Position numbers and translations under genes: made by a program. A stretch of DNA of 64,000 nt from Pseudovibrio sp. Ad37 (lineage in GTDB: Bacteria > Pseudomonadota > Alphaproteobacteria > Rhizobiales > Stappiaceae), in contig NZ_LMCF01000216.1 of the NCBI RefSeq assembly GCF_001623075.1, positions 29,692 through 93,691 on the forward strand, written 5' to 3'. The notes under the pieces are model-generated. The model was given only the letters and a program-made list of their open reading frames with translations, was not told the DNA's origin and made no database searches. Below are positions 37,133 through 46,697 of the stretch, one piece after another (the stretch's first letter is position 1; each line of letters begins with the position of its first letter).

Positions 37133-39436
37133 TTAGCTTTGAGCATCCTGAATTGCGCTCCACACAGCAACCGGCGTCGCGGGCATATCTATATGCTCAA
37201 CACCTGCATTCTTGCGCAGCGCATACTGCACAGCATTCATCACCGCCGGCGCCGCTCCAATAGAACCAGCCTCACCAGCCCCTTTGATGCCCATCGCATT
37301 TGTCGTGGAAGGAACGTTGCTCGTCGAGAAGTCGAAATTTGGCAAATCATCAGCACGTGCAACATGATAGTCCATGAAGGATGCTGACAGAAGCTGCCCG
37401 GTTTCATCATAAACCGTGTTCTCACAAAGCGCCTGCGAGATCGCCTGCCCCGCACCACCATGCACCTGACCAGCCAAAAGCATCGGATTCACCGTCACGC
37501 CAAAATCATCCACGATCACATAACTGACCACGTCCGTCTTGCCCGTTTCCGGATCAATCTCCACCTCACACACATGCGTGCCATTGGGATAAGTACATTC
37601 ATCCTGCATGACTTTTTCCGCTGCATTCAAGGTCTCCGGTTGCGAACCAGCCACATCAACAAGGCTGACTTGCTGGTCGGTACCAACCACGCGCACCTGC
37701 CCGTCTTCCAACGTCAGATCCCCAACACCAACCTCAAGCTTTTCACTGGCGATCTCTTTGATCTTCTTAACCAGCGTTTCAGAAGCCGCTTTCACAGATG
37801 GCATTCCAATCGGAATGGACCGCGATCCACCGGTACCACCGCCAGTCGCAACACGGTCCGTATCTCCCTGAACCATCTCAACCTGGTCAAGCTGCAAACC
37901 AAGATGTTCTGCAATGACTTGGCCATAAGCGGTGGCGTGCCCCTGACCGTTGCTCTGCGTTCCAATCAGCAAAGTAACGCTGCCGTTCGTGTTCAGCTCA
38001 AGCTTAGCTTCCTCACCACCGGCAAAGGCACAGGCCTCCACATAGGTCGATAGCCCAACACCGCGATACAAACCTTTTGCCTTGCTCTCCGCTTCACGCT
38101 CCGCAAACGTCGAATAATGAATCTCGTCCAGCGCCTTGGTCAGGTGAGTTCCAAAGGAACCCGTATCATACATGCGGCCAAGCGCTGTCGTATAAGGCAG
38201 AGCAGCGTCGGGGATAAAGCTCTGACGGCGGAACTCCGCCGGATCCATACCCATCTCATGCGCAGCTTTGTCTGCCAGACGTTCCATCAGATAAAGCGCT
38301 TCCGGACGCCCTGCCCCTCGGAACGCATCCACCGGCACTGTATTGGTATAAACGCCTGTCGCTTCCACCCACGTTGCGGGGATATCGTAAAGACCGGGAG
38401 TCATGGTGATGCCGATCTGCGGAATGCCTGGGCCAAACTCATGCAGATAAGCCCCCATATTTGCAAGCACATGCACCTTGAGGCCGATCATCTTACCGGT
38501 CTCATCAAGCGCAAGCTCAGCTGTGGATACATTATCCCGGCCATGCGCATCAGACATGAAGTGCTCGGTACGCTCCTGAAGCCATTTCACGGGATGACCA
38601 AGACGTTTCGCGGCAATCAGGCAAAGCGGATATTCAAGATAGGTGAACATCTTGGTTCCAAAACCACCACCCACATCAGGTGTCACAACGCGGATATCTT
38701 TAGGGTCGACGTTGAGTATGTTCTTGGCAATCAGATCACGCATCCCATGACCGCCCTGCGTTCCAGTGGTCAGCGTATACCTGCCGCTCTCACCATCAAA
38801 CTCGCCAATACAAGCCCGAGGCTCAATCGCATTGGACACCAGACGGTTGTTGATCACCTTAATCTTGGTAACATGATGCGCATTCTGGAAGGCCTCTTCC
38901 ATCGCCTCCTTGTTACCCATACCAATGTGAAAGGCCTCATTAGACCCATGCTCAGGCCACACAAGCGGAGCACCGTCTTCTAAAGCTGCTTCAGTTCCGA
39001 TTGCCGGATCAACATCCTCGTAGTCAACCTCAATCGCCTCCATCGCAGCCCGCGCCTGCTCCACCGTATCGGCAACAACAAACGCAAGAGCATCACCAAC
39101 AAACCGGGCTGTATCAGAGCAAAGAACTTCACGATGAGGCACCCAGTGCTTCGTCCCATCCAGCTGCCGAAGCACGGCTTTACATGGGATAGAGTTCGTT
39201 CCTTCAATATCTGCAGCAGTCAAAATAAGCTGCACACCATCCATAGCCCGTGCTTCATCCACTCCTTCTAAAGTGAACTTCGCGAACGCGAGAGGAGACC
39301 GCAAAACAACGGCATGTGCTGCACCAGCCACCTTCAGATCATCCGTATAATGACCCTTGCCAGAAATAAAGGCAGCATCTTCTTTTCGGCGAACGGGAGC
39401 ACCAATTCCAAACTTCGGTGTAGCAACCTGATTCAT
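37133..39436 (-). CDS. Molybdenum hydroxylase large subunit, CoxL form II-like (orphan)
   Basis: A 767-residue xanthine dehydrogenase/CO dehydrogenase-family molybdopterin-binding subunit started at ATG 39436 (GAGG upstream). GGGFG (256-260) is a cofactor-binding motif. The active-site loop reads AFRGAGR (371-377), the form II type (AYRGAGR), not the AYxCSFR loop of true aerobic CO dehydrogenase. The C-terminal GIKGAGEAGSIGA carries the catalytic Glu. No FAD (CoxM) or 2Fe-2S (CoxS) subunit gene adjoins, so either these are elsewhere or other subunits are shared. Substrate is probably an aromatic or aldehyde compound; unknown. Confidence 0.87.
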   Translation of the reverse strand: MNQVATPKFGIGAPVRRKEDAAFISGKGHYTDDLKVAGAAHAVVLRSPLAFAKFTLEGVDEARAMDGVQLILTAADIEGTNSIPCKAVLRQLDGTKHWVPHREVLCSDTARFVGDALAFVVADTVEQARAAMEAIEVDYEDVDPAIGTEAALEDGAPLVWPEHGSNEAFHIGMGNKEAMEEAFQNAHHVTKIKVINNRLVSNAIEPRACIGEFDGESGRYTLTTGTQGGHGMRDLIAKNILNVDPKDIRVVTPDVGGGFGTKMFTYLEYPLCLIAAKRLGHPVKWLQERTEHFMSDAHGRDNVSTAELALDETGKMIGLKVHVLANMGAYLHEFGPGIPQIGITMTPGLYDIPATWVEATGVYTNTVPVDAFRGAGRPEALYLMERLADKAAHEMGMDPAEFRRQSFIPDAALPYTTALGRMYDTGSFGTHLTKALDEIHYSTFAEREAESKAKGLYRGVGLSTYVEACAFAGGEEAKLELNTNGSVTLLIGTQSNGQGHATAYGQVIAEHLGLQLDQVEMVQGDTDRVATGGGTGGSRSIPIGMPSVKAASETLVKKIKEIASEKLEVGVGDLTLEDGQVRVVGTDQQVSLVDVAGSQPETLNAAEKVMQDECTYPNGTHVCEVEIDPETGKTDVVSYVIVDDFGVTVNPMLLAGQVHGGAGQAISQALCENTVYDETGQLLSASFMDYHVARADDLPNFDFSTSNVPSTTNAMGIKGAGEAGSIGAAPAVMNAVQYALRKNAGVEHIDMPATPVAVWSAIQDAQS

Positions 39437-39838
39437 GAAAACCTCAAAAATCTGGAGAGCGACCCAACACCGCACCTCCCAATACAGCTTTTTACGTATC
39501 AGCAGAGAACGTACAGTGCTTTTCTCAAGCTGCAAGTGTTTTCTGGTTCACTGCAGAGGTGTATTTCCCAGAGTGACTTAAGGTCATTATCGCATTATTT
39601 AGAGCAAATTACGGAAGGGTACTTAGAGCTATAAGTTGTCGGCAGCTTCGTGCTTACTGTCGAAACTCTCAAGCTAAAATTTGTTTTAGAATTTGACCAA
39701 ACCGCAAACATTAGGTTATTTAAGCCATACACCCATCTGATCTTTGTTACGTTGTCCGCCCCCTGGCGCACACCATTTTGCACCAGACATCGGGTCTGGT
39801 CGTTTTGATCGTATCAAGGCAGCTTCGAAAGCAGTTAC
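39437..39838. other. 402-base intergenic region
   Basis: Divergent promoters of the molybdenum hydroxylase and DMT genes. One hairpin, ACCAGA (39782-39787) with TCTGGT (39795-39800), followed by cgtttt, lies in the DMT leader. No gene is seen. Confidence 0.5.
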
Positions 39839-40813
39839 ATGCCTGTTCCTTCAGCAGAGCCTGAAGGCAGCTCATCATCTGCTGCGTTAAAAACAAGGTT
39901 TTCCGCAAAATGGCAGAGCCTTTCTAATAACACACGCGGCATCTGCTGGGCCCTTCTGGCAACATTCCTTATGGCCGTCATGAGCACCATCATCAAGCTG
40001 CTCGGCGACCGCTTACACGTTACGCAAATCCTTATGCTTCGCCAGTTTTTCATGTTGGTGATCTCAGCACCGATCATTATCAAAGGATTTCCGGGTTCGC
40101 TCAAAACACAGGCTCCACTGCTTCACCTGGGCCGCATACTGCTTGCGTCCTCTGCAATGTATTTCGGCTTCACCGCAGTCATTCACTTGCCGCTTGCTGA
40201 AAGCACAGTGATTGGTTTTGCGCGCACGTTTTTCATCACGATCTTCGCAGTTTTCTTCCTGAAGGAAGTCATTGGCATTCACCGAATTTCGGCAACTATC
40301 CTTGGCTTCATCGGTGTGATGGTCATCGTCCAGCCCGGCACCGGCGCGGAAATGAGCATCTACAGCTTCATGGCGATCCTGGCCTCAGCCTGTGCCGCAC
40401 TCGTAGGCGTAATCCTGCGCAAGGTCACTCAGGTTGATCAACCCATCACGATTCTGACCTTTCAGGCAACTTTTGTGGGTCTGATCATGGCCCCCTTTGG
40501 CATCTATTATTGGGTATCAATCGACTTGAATGATGCGATCCTGCTGCTCTGTCTTGCAGGCGTCAGCTGGGGCGCTCAGATGAGCAACATTCAGGCCCTC
40601 AAGTTTGGTGAGGCGTCTGCAATCGCACCGTTTGATTACATTCGCCTTGTCTACGCAGCAATCATCTCTGTCGTGATCTTTGGCGTCTGGCCCCTCTGGA
40701 CCACTTATCTCGGTGGTGCAATTATCGTCGCGGCTTCCCTTTACACCCTGCACCGCGAGACTGTGCTGGGCAAGAAAGTGGCAACTGGTACAGCGCCCAC
40801 GAAAACGCACTAG
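39839..40813 (+). CDS. DMT-superfamily (EamA) transporter
   Basis: A 324-residue inner-membrane protein with ten hydrophobic segments arranged as two EamA repeats (~35-160 and ~175-300). The N-terminal ~30 residues are a polar cytoplasmic tail. The family exports small metabolites such as amino acids or nucleotides; the substrate is not evident. It ends at a bidirectional terminator shared with fadD. Confidence 0.88.
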   Translation: MPVPSAEPEGSSSSAALKTRFSAKWQSLSNNTRGICWALLATFLMAVMSTIIKLLGDRLHVTQILMLRQFFMLVISAPIIIKGFPGSLKTQAPLLHLGRILLASSAMYFGFTAVIHLPLAESTVIGFARTFFITIFAVFFLKEVIGIHRISATILGFIGVMVIVQPGTGAEMSIYSFMAILASACAALVGVILRKVTQVDQPITILTFQATFVGLIMAPFGIYYWVSIDLNDAILLLCLAGVSWGAQMSNIQALKFGEASAIAPFDYIRLVYAAIISVVIFGVWPLWTTYLGGAIIVAASLYTLHRETVLGKKVATGTAPTKTH

Positions 40814-40831
40814 AGCAACCGCTAAACTCAA

Positions 40832-40868
40832 GCAAAAAGCCCTCGCATTTGCGAGGGCTTTTCTTTTT
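40832..40868. terminator. Bidirectional terminator
   Basis: Stem AAGCCCTCGC (40837-40846), loop attt, stem GCGAGGGCTT (40851-40860), A-run before and T-run after. Serves the DMT gene and fadD. Confidence 0.92.
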
Positions 40869-40881
40869 CACGAAGTAGCTA

Positions 40882-42549
40882 TCAGCTGGCGTTTTCAGTA
40901 CTACGCGTCTTGGCAGCCTCTTCTTCAACCAGCTCTTTCTTGGAGAGCTTACCAACCATGGTCTTTGGCAGCTCCTCCCGGAACTCAACCGCCTTCGGCA
41001 TTTCAATCTTGGAGATGTGGCCCTTCAGGAAGTCTTTCAACTCCTCTGCAGTCGCACTCTGCCCATCTTTCAGTTTCACAAAAGCCTTCGGTGCCTGCCC
41101 GCGATACCCATCAGGGATGGCAATCACGATAACCTCAGCAACGGCTGGATGCTGATAAAGCGCCTCCTCGATCACACGCGGGTAAACGTTGTAACCGGAG
41201 CAAATGATGAGGTCCTTGATGCGATCAACAAGGAAGATGAAACCCTCATCATCCATGTAACCGACATCACCAGTGTGCAACACACGGCCATCTTCCAGAG
41301 TTTTGGCGGTCTCGTCAGGACGGTTCCAGTAACCCTTCATGACCTGCGGACCGATGATGCAAAGCTCACCCTTTTCTCCGCGCTCAACCGTTTTCTCTAG
41401 GTCTTCCAGATCACGGAACTCAATAGTCGTCCCCGGCATTACAACGCCGATAGAGCCGTCTTTACCTGTTCCGTCCATCGGGTTAGCTGAGGCAACCGGA
41501 GAGGTCTCTGTCAGACCGTAGCCTTCCACCAGAACACAGCCTGTCAGGGCTTCAAATTTCTGCTTCACTTCAACAGGCAGCGGCGCTCCACCAGACATAC
41601 AATAGCGGATTGATGTCAGATCGTAGTTTTTCGTCAGCTCACTGTTGTTGATCGCGGTGTAAAGCGTTGGTACAGCCGCAAACAAAGTTGGCTTCTTCTT
41701 CGCAGCCAGATCAAGCAGTTCTTTCAGATCAAACCGCGGCATAAGCAGCATCTCAGCAGCGCCTAAAATGGAAAGGTTCTGCAGAACAGTCATCGCAAAC
41801 ACATGGAAGAATGGCAGCACACAAAGTGTCTTCTCGTAGCCGCGCTTCAAGCCACCGTAATGGCTTTCCAGCATCTCCATGTTTGACGTGATGTTGTAAT
41901 GCGTCAGCATCGCACCCTTAGGCACACCAGTCGTACCACCGGTATACTGCAGGATTGCCACATCTTCCTTCGGCTCAATCTCAACCGGAGTAATGCCTTT
42001 GGACTTTGCAAGAAAATCTTTGAAGCGGATGTGAGCTTTATCAGCTGGAATGTTGGAAACATCCTTCCGCTTGAACAGCTGGAACAATAGCTTCTTAGGC
42101 TGAGGCAGAATATCCGCCATCGGACAAACAATGATGTTGTCCAAAGCACCTTCCTGACGAACAGCTTCCACACGATCATAGATCACAGAAAGATCCATGG
42201 TCACCATGATGCGTGCGCCAGAATCCCGCGCCTGGAACGCGATTTCGCGCTCAACATAAAGCGGGTTGAAGTTGACGACGACACCGCCAATTTTCATGAT
42301 CGCAAAATAGAAAATGGTGTAGTACGGCGTATTAGGCAGACAAAGGCCGATCTTGTCGCCCTTCTTCACACCCATCGCCTGCAGGGCACCTGCAGCACGC
42401 TCAACGAAATCTCCCAATTCGCCGTAGCTTGTTGATTTGCCCATAAAGTAGATAGCCGGACGGTGCGCATAATTTTTGACCGTATCATCCAGATAGCTAT
42501 CGATAGTACGAATTGGAAATTCCACTTGTCCCTCACGACCTGTCGCCAT
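40882..42549 (-). CDS. fadD: Long-chain fatty acid-CoA ligase
   Basis: A 555-residue ANL-superfamily enzyme that activates fatty acids as acyl-AMP and then acyl-CoA. The AMP loop LQYTGGTTGVPKGAM, the A5 motif EGYGLTETSP, the hinge region HTGDVGYMDDEGFI and C-terminal Lys in KTMVGKLSKKEL are intact. The length matches FadD (about 560). A GGGGAGGAG site precedes the ATG. Likely works with the FadL-type porin at 32.2-33.5 kb for uptake of exogenous fatty acids. Confidence 0.92.
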   Translation of the reverse strand: MATGREGQVEFPIRTIDSYLDDTVKNYAHRPAIYFMGKSTSYGELGDFVERAAGALQAMGVKKGDKIGLCLPNTPYYTIFYFAIMKIGGVVVNFNPLYVEREIAFQARDSGARIMVTMDLSVIYDRVEAVRQEGALDNIIVCPMADILPQPKKLLFQLFKRKDVSNIPADKAHIRFKDFLAKSKGITPVEIEPKEDVAILQYTGGTTGVPKGAMLTHYNITSNMEMLESHYGGLKRGYEKTLCVLPFFHVFAMTVLQNLSILGAAEMLLMPRFDLKELLDLAAKKKPTLFAAVPTLYTAINNSELTKNYDLTSIRYCMSGGAPLPVEVKQKFEALTGCVLVEGYGLTETSPVASANPMDGTGKDGSIGVVMPGTTIEFRDLEDLEKTVERGEKGELCIIGPQVMKGYWNRPDETAKTLEDGRVLHTGDVGYMDDEGFIFLVDRIKDLIICSGYNVYPRVIEEALYQHPAVAEVIVIAIPDGYRGQAPKAFVKLKDGQSATAEELKDFLKGHISKIEMPKAVEFREELPKTMVGKLSKKELVEEEAAKTRSTENAS

Positions 42550-42790
42550 GCGCAGATCTCCTCCCCGAATTATTATAGTTCTTCAGACGAAGTTGACAGG
42601 AAACCGAAGCTGAGCGCCAAGGTTCATGTGTGCAACATATCAGAAAAACCTTATATCATCATGCTTTGCGTGGAATTTGCGGCAGGTTTACCATTGCGTC
42701 AACCCAGACATACGGTTGACCTTCAATGCGACACATTACTCAATTCCACTGATTTTTTCTCGAGAACCCAAGAGATATCAAAGCTCTGCT

Positions 42791-44506
42791 CTATTGAATG
42801 AGCTGAAAACTCGACACGTCAAAAAGCCCAAAATCAGTAATTTTAAGGTGGGGAATAACCGGAAGAGGCAAGAATGCGACCTGCAAAAACGGCTCTGGCA
42901 ATACACAATTGAGAGATTTTGCAGCTTTGCGCAGCACTTCCAAACGCTCTTTGACCACCTCAAATCGCTCCAAACTCATCAATCCGGCAAGTGGCAGTTC
43001 CATCTCAGCCAGCACTTCTTCACCTTCAGCAACCACAAATCCACCGCGCAACGCAATGCATCGGTTCACAGCAATTGCCATGGCCTCTTCATCAGCGCCA
43101 ACCACACAGATGTTGTGACTGTCATGTCCAACAGAGGAGGCAATCGCACCCGATGTCATTCCAAACCCGTTTACGAACCCTGTCGCAATATTCCCTGTCT
43201 TTCCATGACGCTCCACAACAGCCACTTTGATAGCATCCTGCCCCAAATCGATCTGGGAATAATTATGCTCAACGGGCAAATCCATCTTCAGATGCTCGGT
43301 GATAATCAGCCCCGGTTTCACACCAATCACTGATGTTTCGCGCTGCGCAGGCACACGGAAGCTTTCAGCATGCACTGGTTCGGCATGGCAACTGTCCAGC
43401 AATCCTTCCGGCTCAATCAACTTGCGGCTGGCAAACAACTCATCCGAAACCACACGCCCAGCACTGATCACCTGATCCACATCACAGCTTTCCAAGTCAT
43501 TGAGCAGCACAATATCCGCACGCCAACCCGGCGCAATCAATCCGCGATCTCGCAGACCAAATGCAGTGGCTGCTGACCAGCTTGCCGCACGGTAGACATC
43601 ACGAGGTGCACATCCATGAGCAATCAGGCGTTTGATGAGACAATCAAGATGTCCCTCCTCCGCAATATCAAGTGGATTCCGGTCATCCGTACAAAGCGCA
43701 ACAAAACTGGCCCGCTCTGGTGTCAGGACAGGCGCTAAAGCATCCAGATCTTTAGAGACAGATCCTTCTCGGATCAGGATCGTCATGCCCTTAGAGATCT
43801 TCTCCAATGCTTCTTCTGCAGTGGTCGCTTCATGATCAGTCCGAATGCCCGCGGCAAGGTAGCCATTCAAGGCTTTGCCACGCACCAAAGGCGCATGACC
43901 ATCAATATGCTCCCCTTCAAACTCAGCAATCTTAGCCAAAGCATCCGGATCACCGGCCAACACACCGGGGAAGTTCATAAACTCCGCCAAACCAATAACG
44001 CTTGGATGATCCTTGAATGGCAAAAGGTCATCAATCTCCAACTGAGCACCAGCTGTCTCAAATTTAGTGGCAGGCACACAGGAAGACAGGTTCACCCGTA
44101 AATCCAGAATGGTCTCAACAGAGCTGTCGAGGAAGTACTTAATGCCAGCAGCACCGGTCACATTGGCAATCTCATGCGGATCACAAATCGCAGTTGTCAC
44201 ACCGTGAGGCAATACACAACGATCGAACTCAAACGGTGTCACCAACGATGATTCCACATGAAGATGTGTATCGATAAAGCCCGGCACGGCAATCTTGCCG
44301 CTGCAGTCGATCTCATTCACACCGCTGTAGTCGTCATAAGTTCCAACAATCTTCTCACCGGAGATCGCAATGTCGGTCTTCGTCAGACTGCCGTCGATCA
44401 CATTGAACAGCTTAACATTCTTCAACACCAGATCAGCAGGCGCATTGCCCTGCCCCTGATCGATGAGTGTTTTTAAACCGGCAACTTTTTGCTGACGAGA
44501 TCCCAT
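42791..44506 (-). CDS. ade: Adenine deaminase
   Basis: A 571-residue amidohydrolase that converts adenine to hypoxanthine for purine salvage. Metal-binding HLHVESS and CDPHEIANV, plus [10 protein letters not shown], are the AdeC signatures; the C-terminal adenine deaminase domain ([23 protein letters not shown] region) is present. The length is in the normal range. ATG 44506 is chosen because a GGGAGGAA site sits seven bases upstream; the open frame continues to 44530. Stands alone. Confidence 0.94.
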   Translation of the reverse strand: MGSRQQKVAGLKTLIDQGQGNAPADLVLKNVKLFNVIDGSLTKTDIAISGEKIVGTYDDYSGVNEIDCSGKIAVPGFIDTHLHVESSLVTPFEFDRCVLPHGVTTAICDPHEIANVTGAAGIKYFLDSSVETILDLRVNLSSCVPATKFETAGAQLEIDDLLPFKDHPSVIGLAEFMNFPGVLAGDPDALAKIAEFEGEHIDGHAPLVRGKALNGYLAAGIRTDHEATTAEEALEKISKGMTILIREGSVSKDLDALAPVLTPERASFVALCTDDRNPLDIAEEGHLDCLIKRLIAHGCAPRDVYRAASWSAATAFGLRDRGLIAPGWRADIVLLNDLESCDVDQVISAGRVVSDELFASRKLIEPEGLLDSCHAEPVHAESFRVPAQRETSVIGVKPGLIITEHLKMDLPVEHNYSQIDLGQDAIKVAVVERHGKTGNIATGFVNGFGMTSGAIASSVGHDSHNICVVGADEEAMAIAVNRCIALRGGFVVAEGEEVLAEMELPLAGLMSLERFEVVKERLEVLRKAAKSLNCVLPEPFLQVAFLPLPVIPHLKITDFGLFDVSSFQLIQ

Positions 44507-44987
44507 GCCATTTCCTCCCAGAGGAAGCATAGGGCATGCCTCCTCATTTATATTTCCCTTGGGGCAAGCCTAGCAAAAGATCGCAAGCTCCCCAATGCCG
44601 CCATTACAAATGCTTGTTGGAATTGTACAAATCATGACAGTCAGAAAACAAAACCCACAGAAACTGCATTTTTTAGATTGCGACTTCCCCTTTCAGCACG
44701 CCGAACTGCCTAGTTTCTAGGCACATTCGTATTTTTGCTTGCATTTTGATGAAACCCGCATCAAACAGAGGTGCAATTTCATAAATGCAACCTTTGTATG
44801 AGTTTTGATGCAGATAAGAGCAGTCTAACTGCCAAGCTTGCGGCTCACGTCCGCGCCTCTCACAACTCTACAATCAAATTTAATTCAGTTGGCCTGTTGG
44901 CTTGCTCCTGCAAATTCTCCAACTGATACCGCATGCCAAGCAATTGAAGCCGGATATCCGATACCGGCTCACGACTAAGGGAACTCC
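44507..44987. promoter_or_regulatory. Zwf control region with TTTGATG repeats
   Basis: A 481-base gene-free region. It holds an inverted repeat TTTGATG-aaacccg-CATCAAA (44745-44765) and a further TTTGATG at 44804-44810, plus a loose palindrome gcaatttcataaatgc between them. This is a plausible binding region for a sugar-responsive regulator of zwf. No gene is seen. Confidence 0.5.
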
Positions 44988-46460
44988 ATGGCGAACCGTC
45001 CAGCACAATCTGACCCATTTGATCTCGTTGTATTTGGAGGCACCGGCGATCTTGCACACCGCAAGCTGCTCCCAGCTCTCTATCATCGCGAACCAGTCGG
45101 TCATCTGGGCGAAGACGCGCGCATCATCGCAGTTTCCCGCCGCGAGCTCAGCGACACAGAATACCGCGACTGGGCCCGGACTGCCATTTGTGAGCACGTC
45201 GCTGAAATCGATCAGGAAGCTCTCGAACGCTTCCTCGCTCGTATCCAATATGTGTCCGTTGACGTCGCTCAGAACACCGGTTGGGAAGCTCTGGAACAAA
45301 AACTGGCAGGCCGCGAAGACGTTGTCCGCGCTTTCTACCTCTCTGTTTCTCCAGACTTCTTCGGCCCAATCTGTTCCGCCCTTGGCGAACACAATCTCGT
45401 AACAGAGACGTCCCGCGTAACCATCGAAAAGCCGATCGGCAAGAACGGCAGGTCTGCTCACGACGTTAACGAGACCATCGGTTCCGTCTTCAAAGAGCAC
45501 CAGATTTTCCGTATCGATCACTACCTCGGCAAAGAGACCGTTCAGAACCTTATGGCTCTGCGCTTTGCTAACGTACTGTTTGAACCACTCTGGAACGCGG
45601 CTCACATCGACCACGTACAGATCACCGTGGCAGAAACACTCGGCGTTGAGAGCCGCGCTGGTTACTACGACACCGCTGGCGCTCTTCGCGATATGGTTCA
45701 AAACCATCTGCTTCAGCTGCTTTGCCTCGTTGCTATGGAACCACCTGAATCCATGGCACCAGACAGTGTGCGCGACGAAAAGCTGAAGGTACTCAAAGCC
45801 CTCCGTCCAATGAGCACCGAAATGGTCGAACGCAACACAGTTCGCGGCCAGTACCGCGCTGGCGCATCCGCGGGCGGTGCTGTAAAGGGTTATCTGGAAG
45901 AACTGGGTCGCAACGATTCCAACACAGAAACCTTCGTAGCTGCCAAAGTAGACATCGAGAACTGGCGTTGGTCCAACGTTCCGTTCTACCTGCGAACCGG
46001 CAAACGCCTTGCCGCTCGTGTTTCTGAAATCACCATCCAATTCAAAGACCTGCCTCACTCCATCTTCCTGCCAGATGCTGGACGGATTGCAGCAAACAAA
46101 CTGGTCATCCGCCTGCAGCCAGATGAAGGCGTGAAAATGCAGGTGATGATTAAGGACCCGGGCCCAGGCTCCATGCGTTTGCGCGAAGTACCGCTGGACA
46201 TGACCTTTGCTGAAGCCTTCAGCTCCCGTCATCCGGATGCTTATGAGCGCCTCATCATGGATATGATCCGTGGCAACCAGACCCTGTTCATGCGCCGTGA
46301 CGAAGTTGAAGCAGCATGGACATGGATCGATCCGATCCTTGAACAATGGTCCCAAATTAAAGAAGCTCCAAAGCCTTATACCTCAGGCACCTGGGGTCCA
46401 TCTGCCTCCATCGCACTTATCGAGCGTGATGGCCGTACATGGCATGATGAAACATATTGA
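44988..46460 (+). CDS. zwf: Glucose-6-phosphate 1-dehydrogenase
   Basis: A 490-residue enzyme that oxidises glucose-6-phosphate to 6-phosphogluconolactone with NADP+. The nucleotide-binding motif GGTGDLA is at residues ~17-23 and the active-site signature RIDHYLGKE at ~175-183. The length is standard. It starts the Entner-Doudoroff gene set, but the lactonase gene pgl that usually follows in alphaproteobacteria is absent; edd comes next after a 237-base gap. Confidence 0.96.
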   Translation: MANRPAQSDPFDLVVFGGTGDLAHRKLLPALYHREPVGHLGEDARIIAVSRRELSDTEYRDWARTAICEHVAEIDQEALERFLARIQYVSVDVAQNTGWEALEQKLAGREDVVRAFYLSVSPDFFGPICSALGEHNLVTETSRVTIEKPIGKNGRSAHDVNETIGSVFKEHQIFRIDHYLGKETVQNLMALRFANVLFEPLWNAAHIDHVQITVAETLGVESRAGYYDTAGALRDMVQNHLLQLLCLVAMEPPESMAPDSVRDEKLKVLKALRPMSTEMVERNTVRGQYRAGASAGGAVKGYLEELGRNDSNTETFVAAKVDIENWRWSNVPFYLRTGKRLAARVSEITIQFKDLPHSIFLPDAGRIAANKLVIRLQPDEGVKMQVMIKDPGPGSMRLREVPLDMTFAEAFSSRHPDAYERLIMDMIRGNQTLFMRRDEVEAAWTWIDPILEQWSQIKEAPKPYTSGTWGPSASIALIERDGRTWHDETY

Positions 46461-46598
46461 TTAAACACCAGGTGCTGGCCCGCTGGCACCTGGTCGCCCT
46501 TGCAAGTATTTCTCCCACTTGCGCCCATCCCCGAAACAATCAAAATTGCCTACGGGCAGAGTTGTCAGAATAAAAATTAGGCTCAGAATTTAAATCGA

Positions 46599-46652
46599 TT
46601 AAAATGACCAAAAATAAGGATTCCTCCTCCTAATCCCGCGTCTGGTCATTCG
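46599..46652 (+). promoter_or_regulatory. Nested inverted repeats upstream of edd
   Basis: AATGACCA (46603-46610) pairs with TGGTCATT (46643-46650), and inside it GGATT pairs with AATCC around the loop cctcctcct. Could be an operator or a leader hairpin of edd. Confidence 0.4.
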
Positions 46653-46697
46653 GTTTGACTGATGCAAAGTCAAAGAACAAAAGGCAGAGCACAAGAC

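Noticed and set aside
42626..43333. 235-codon open frame on the plus strand over the ade 3' end
   Set aside because: It overlaps the conserved adenine deaminase C-terminus and has no recognisable domain.
44880..46355. 491-codon open frame antisense to zwf
   Set aside because: It is fully covered by the clearly recognised zwf gene; the translation resembles no family and is a shadow.
46468..46493. Hairpin CCAGGTGC/GCACCTGG after zwf as a terminator
   Set aside because: No T-run follows; kept only as a possible stem, not annotated as a terminator.
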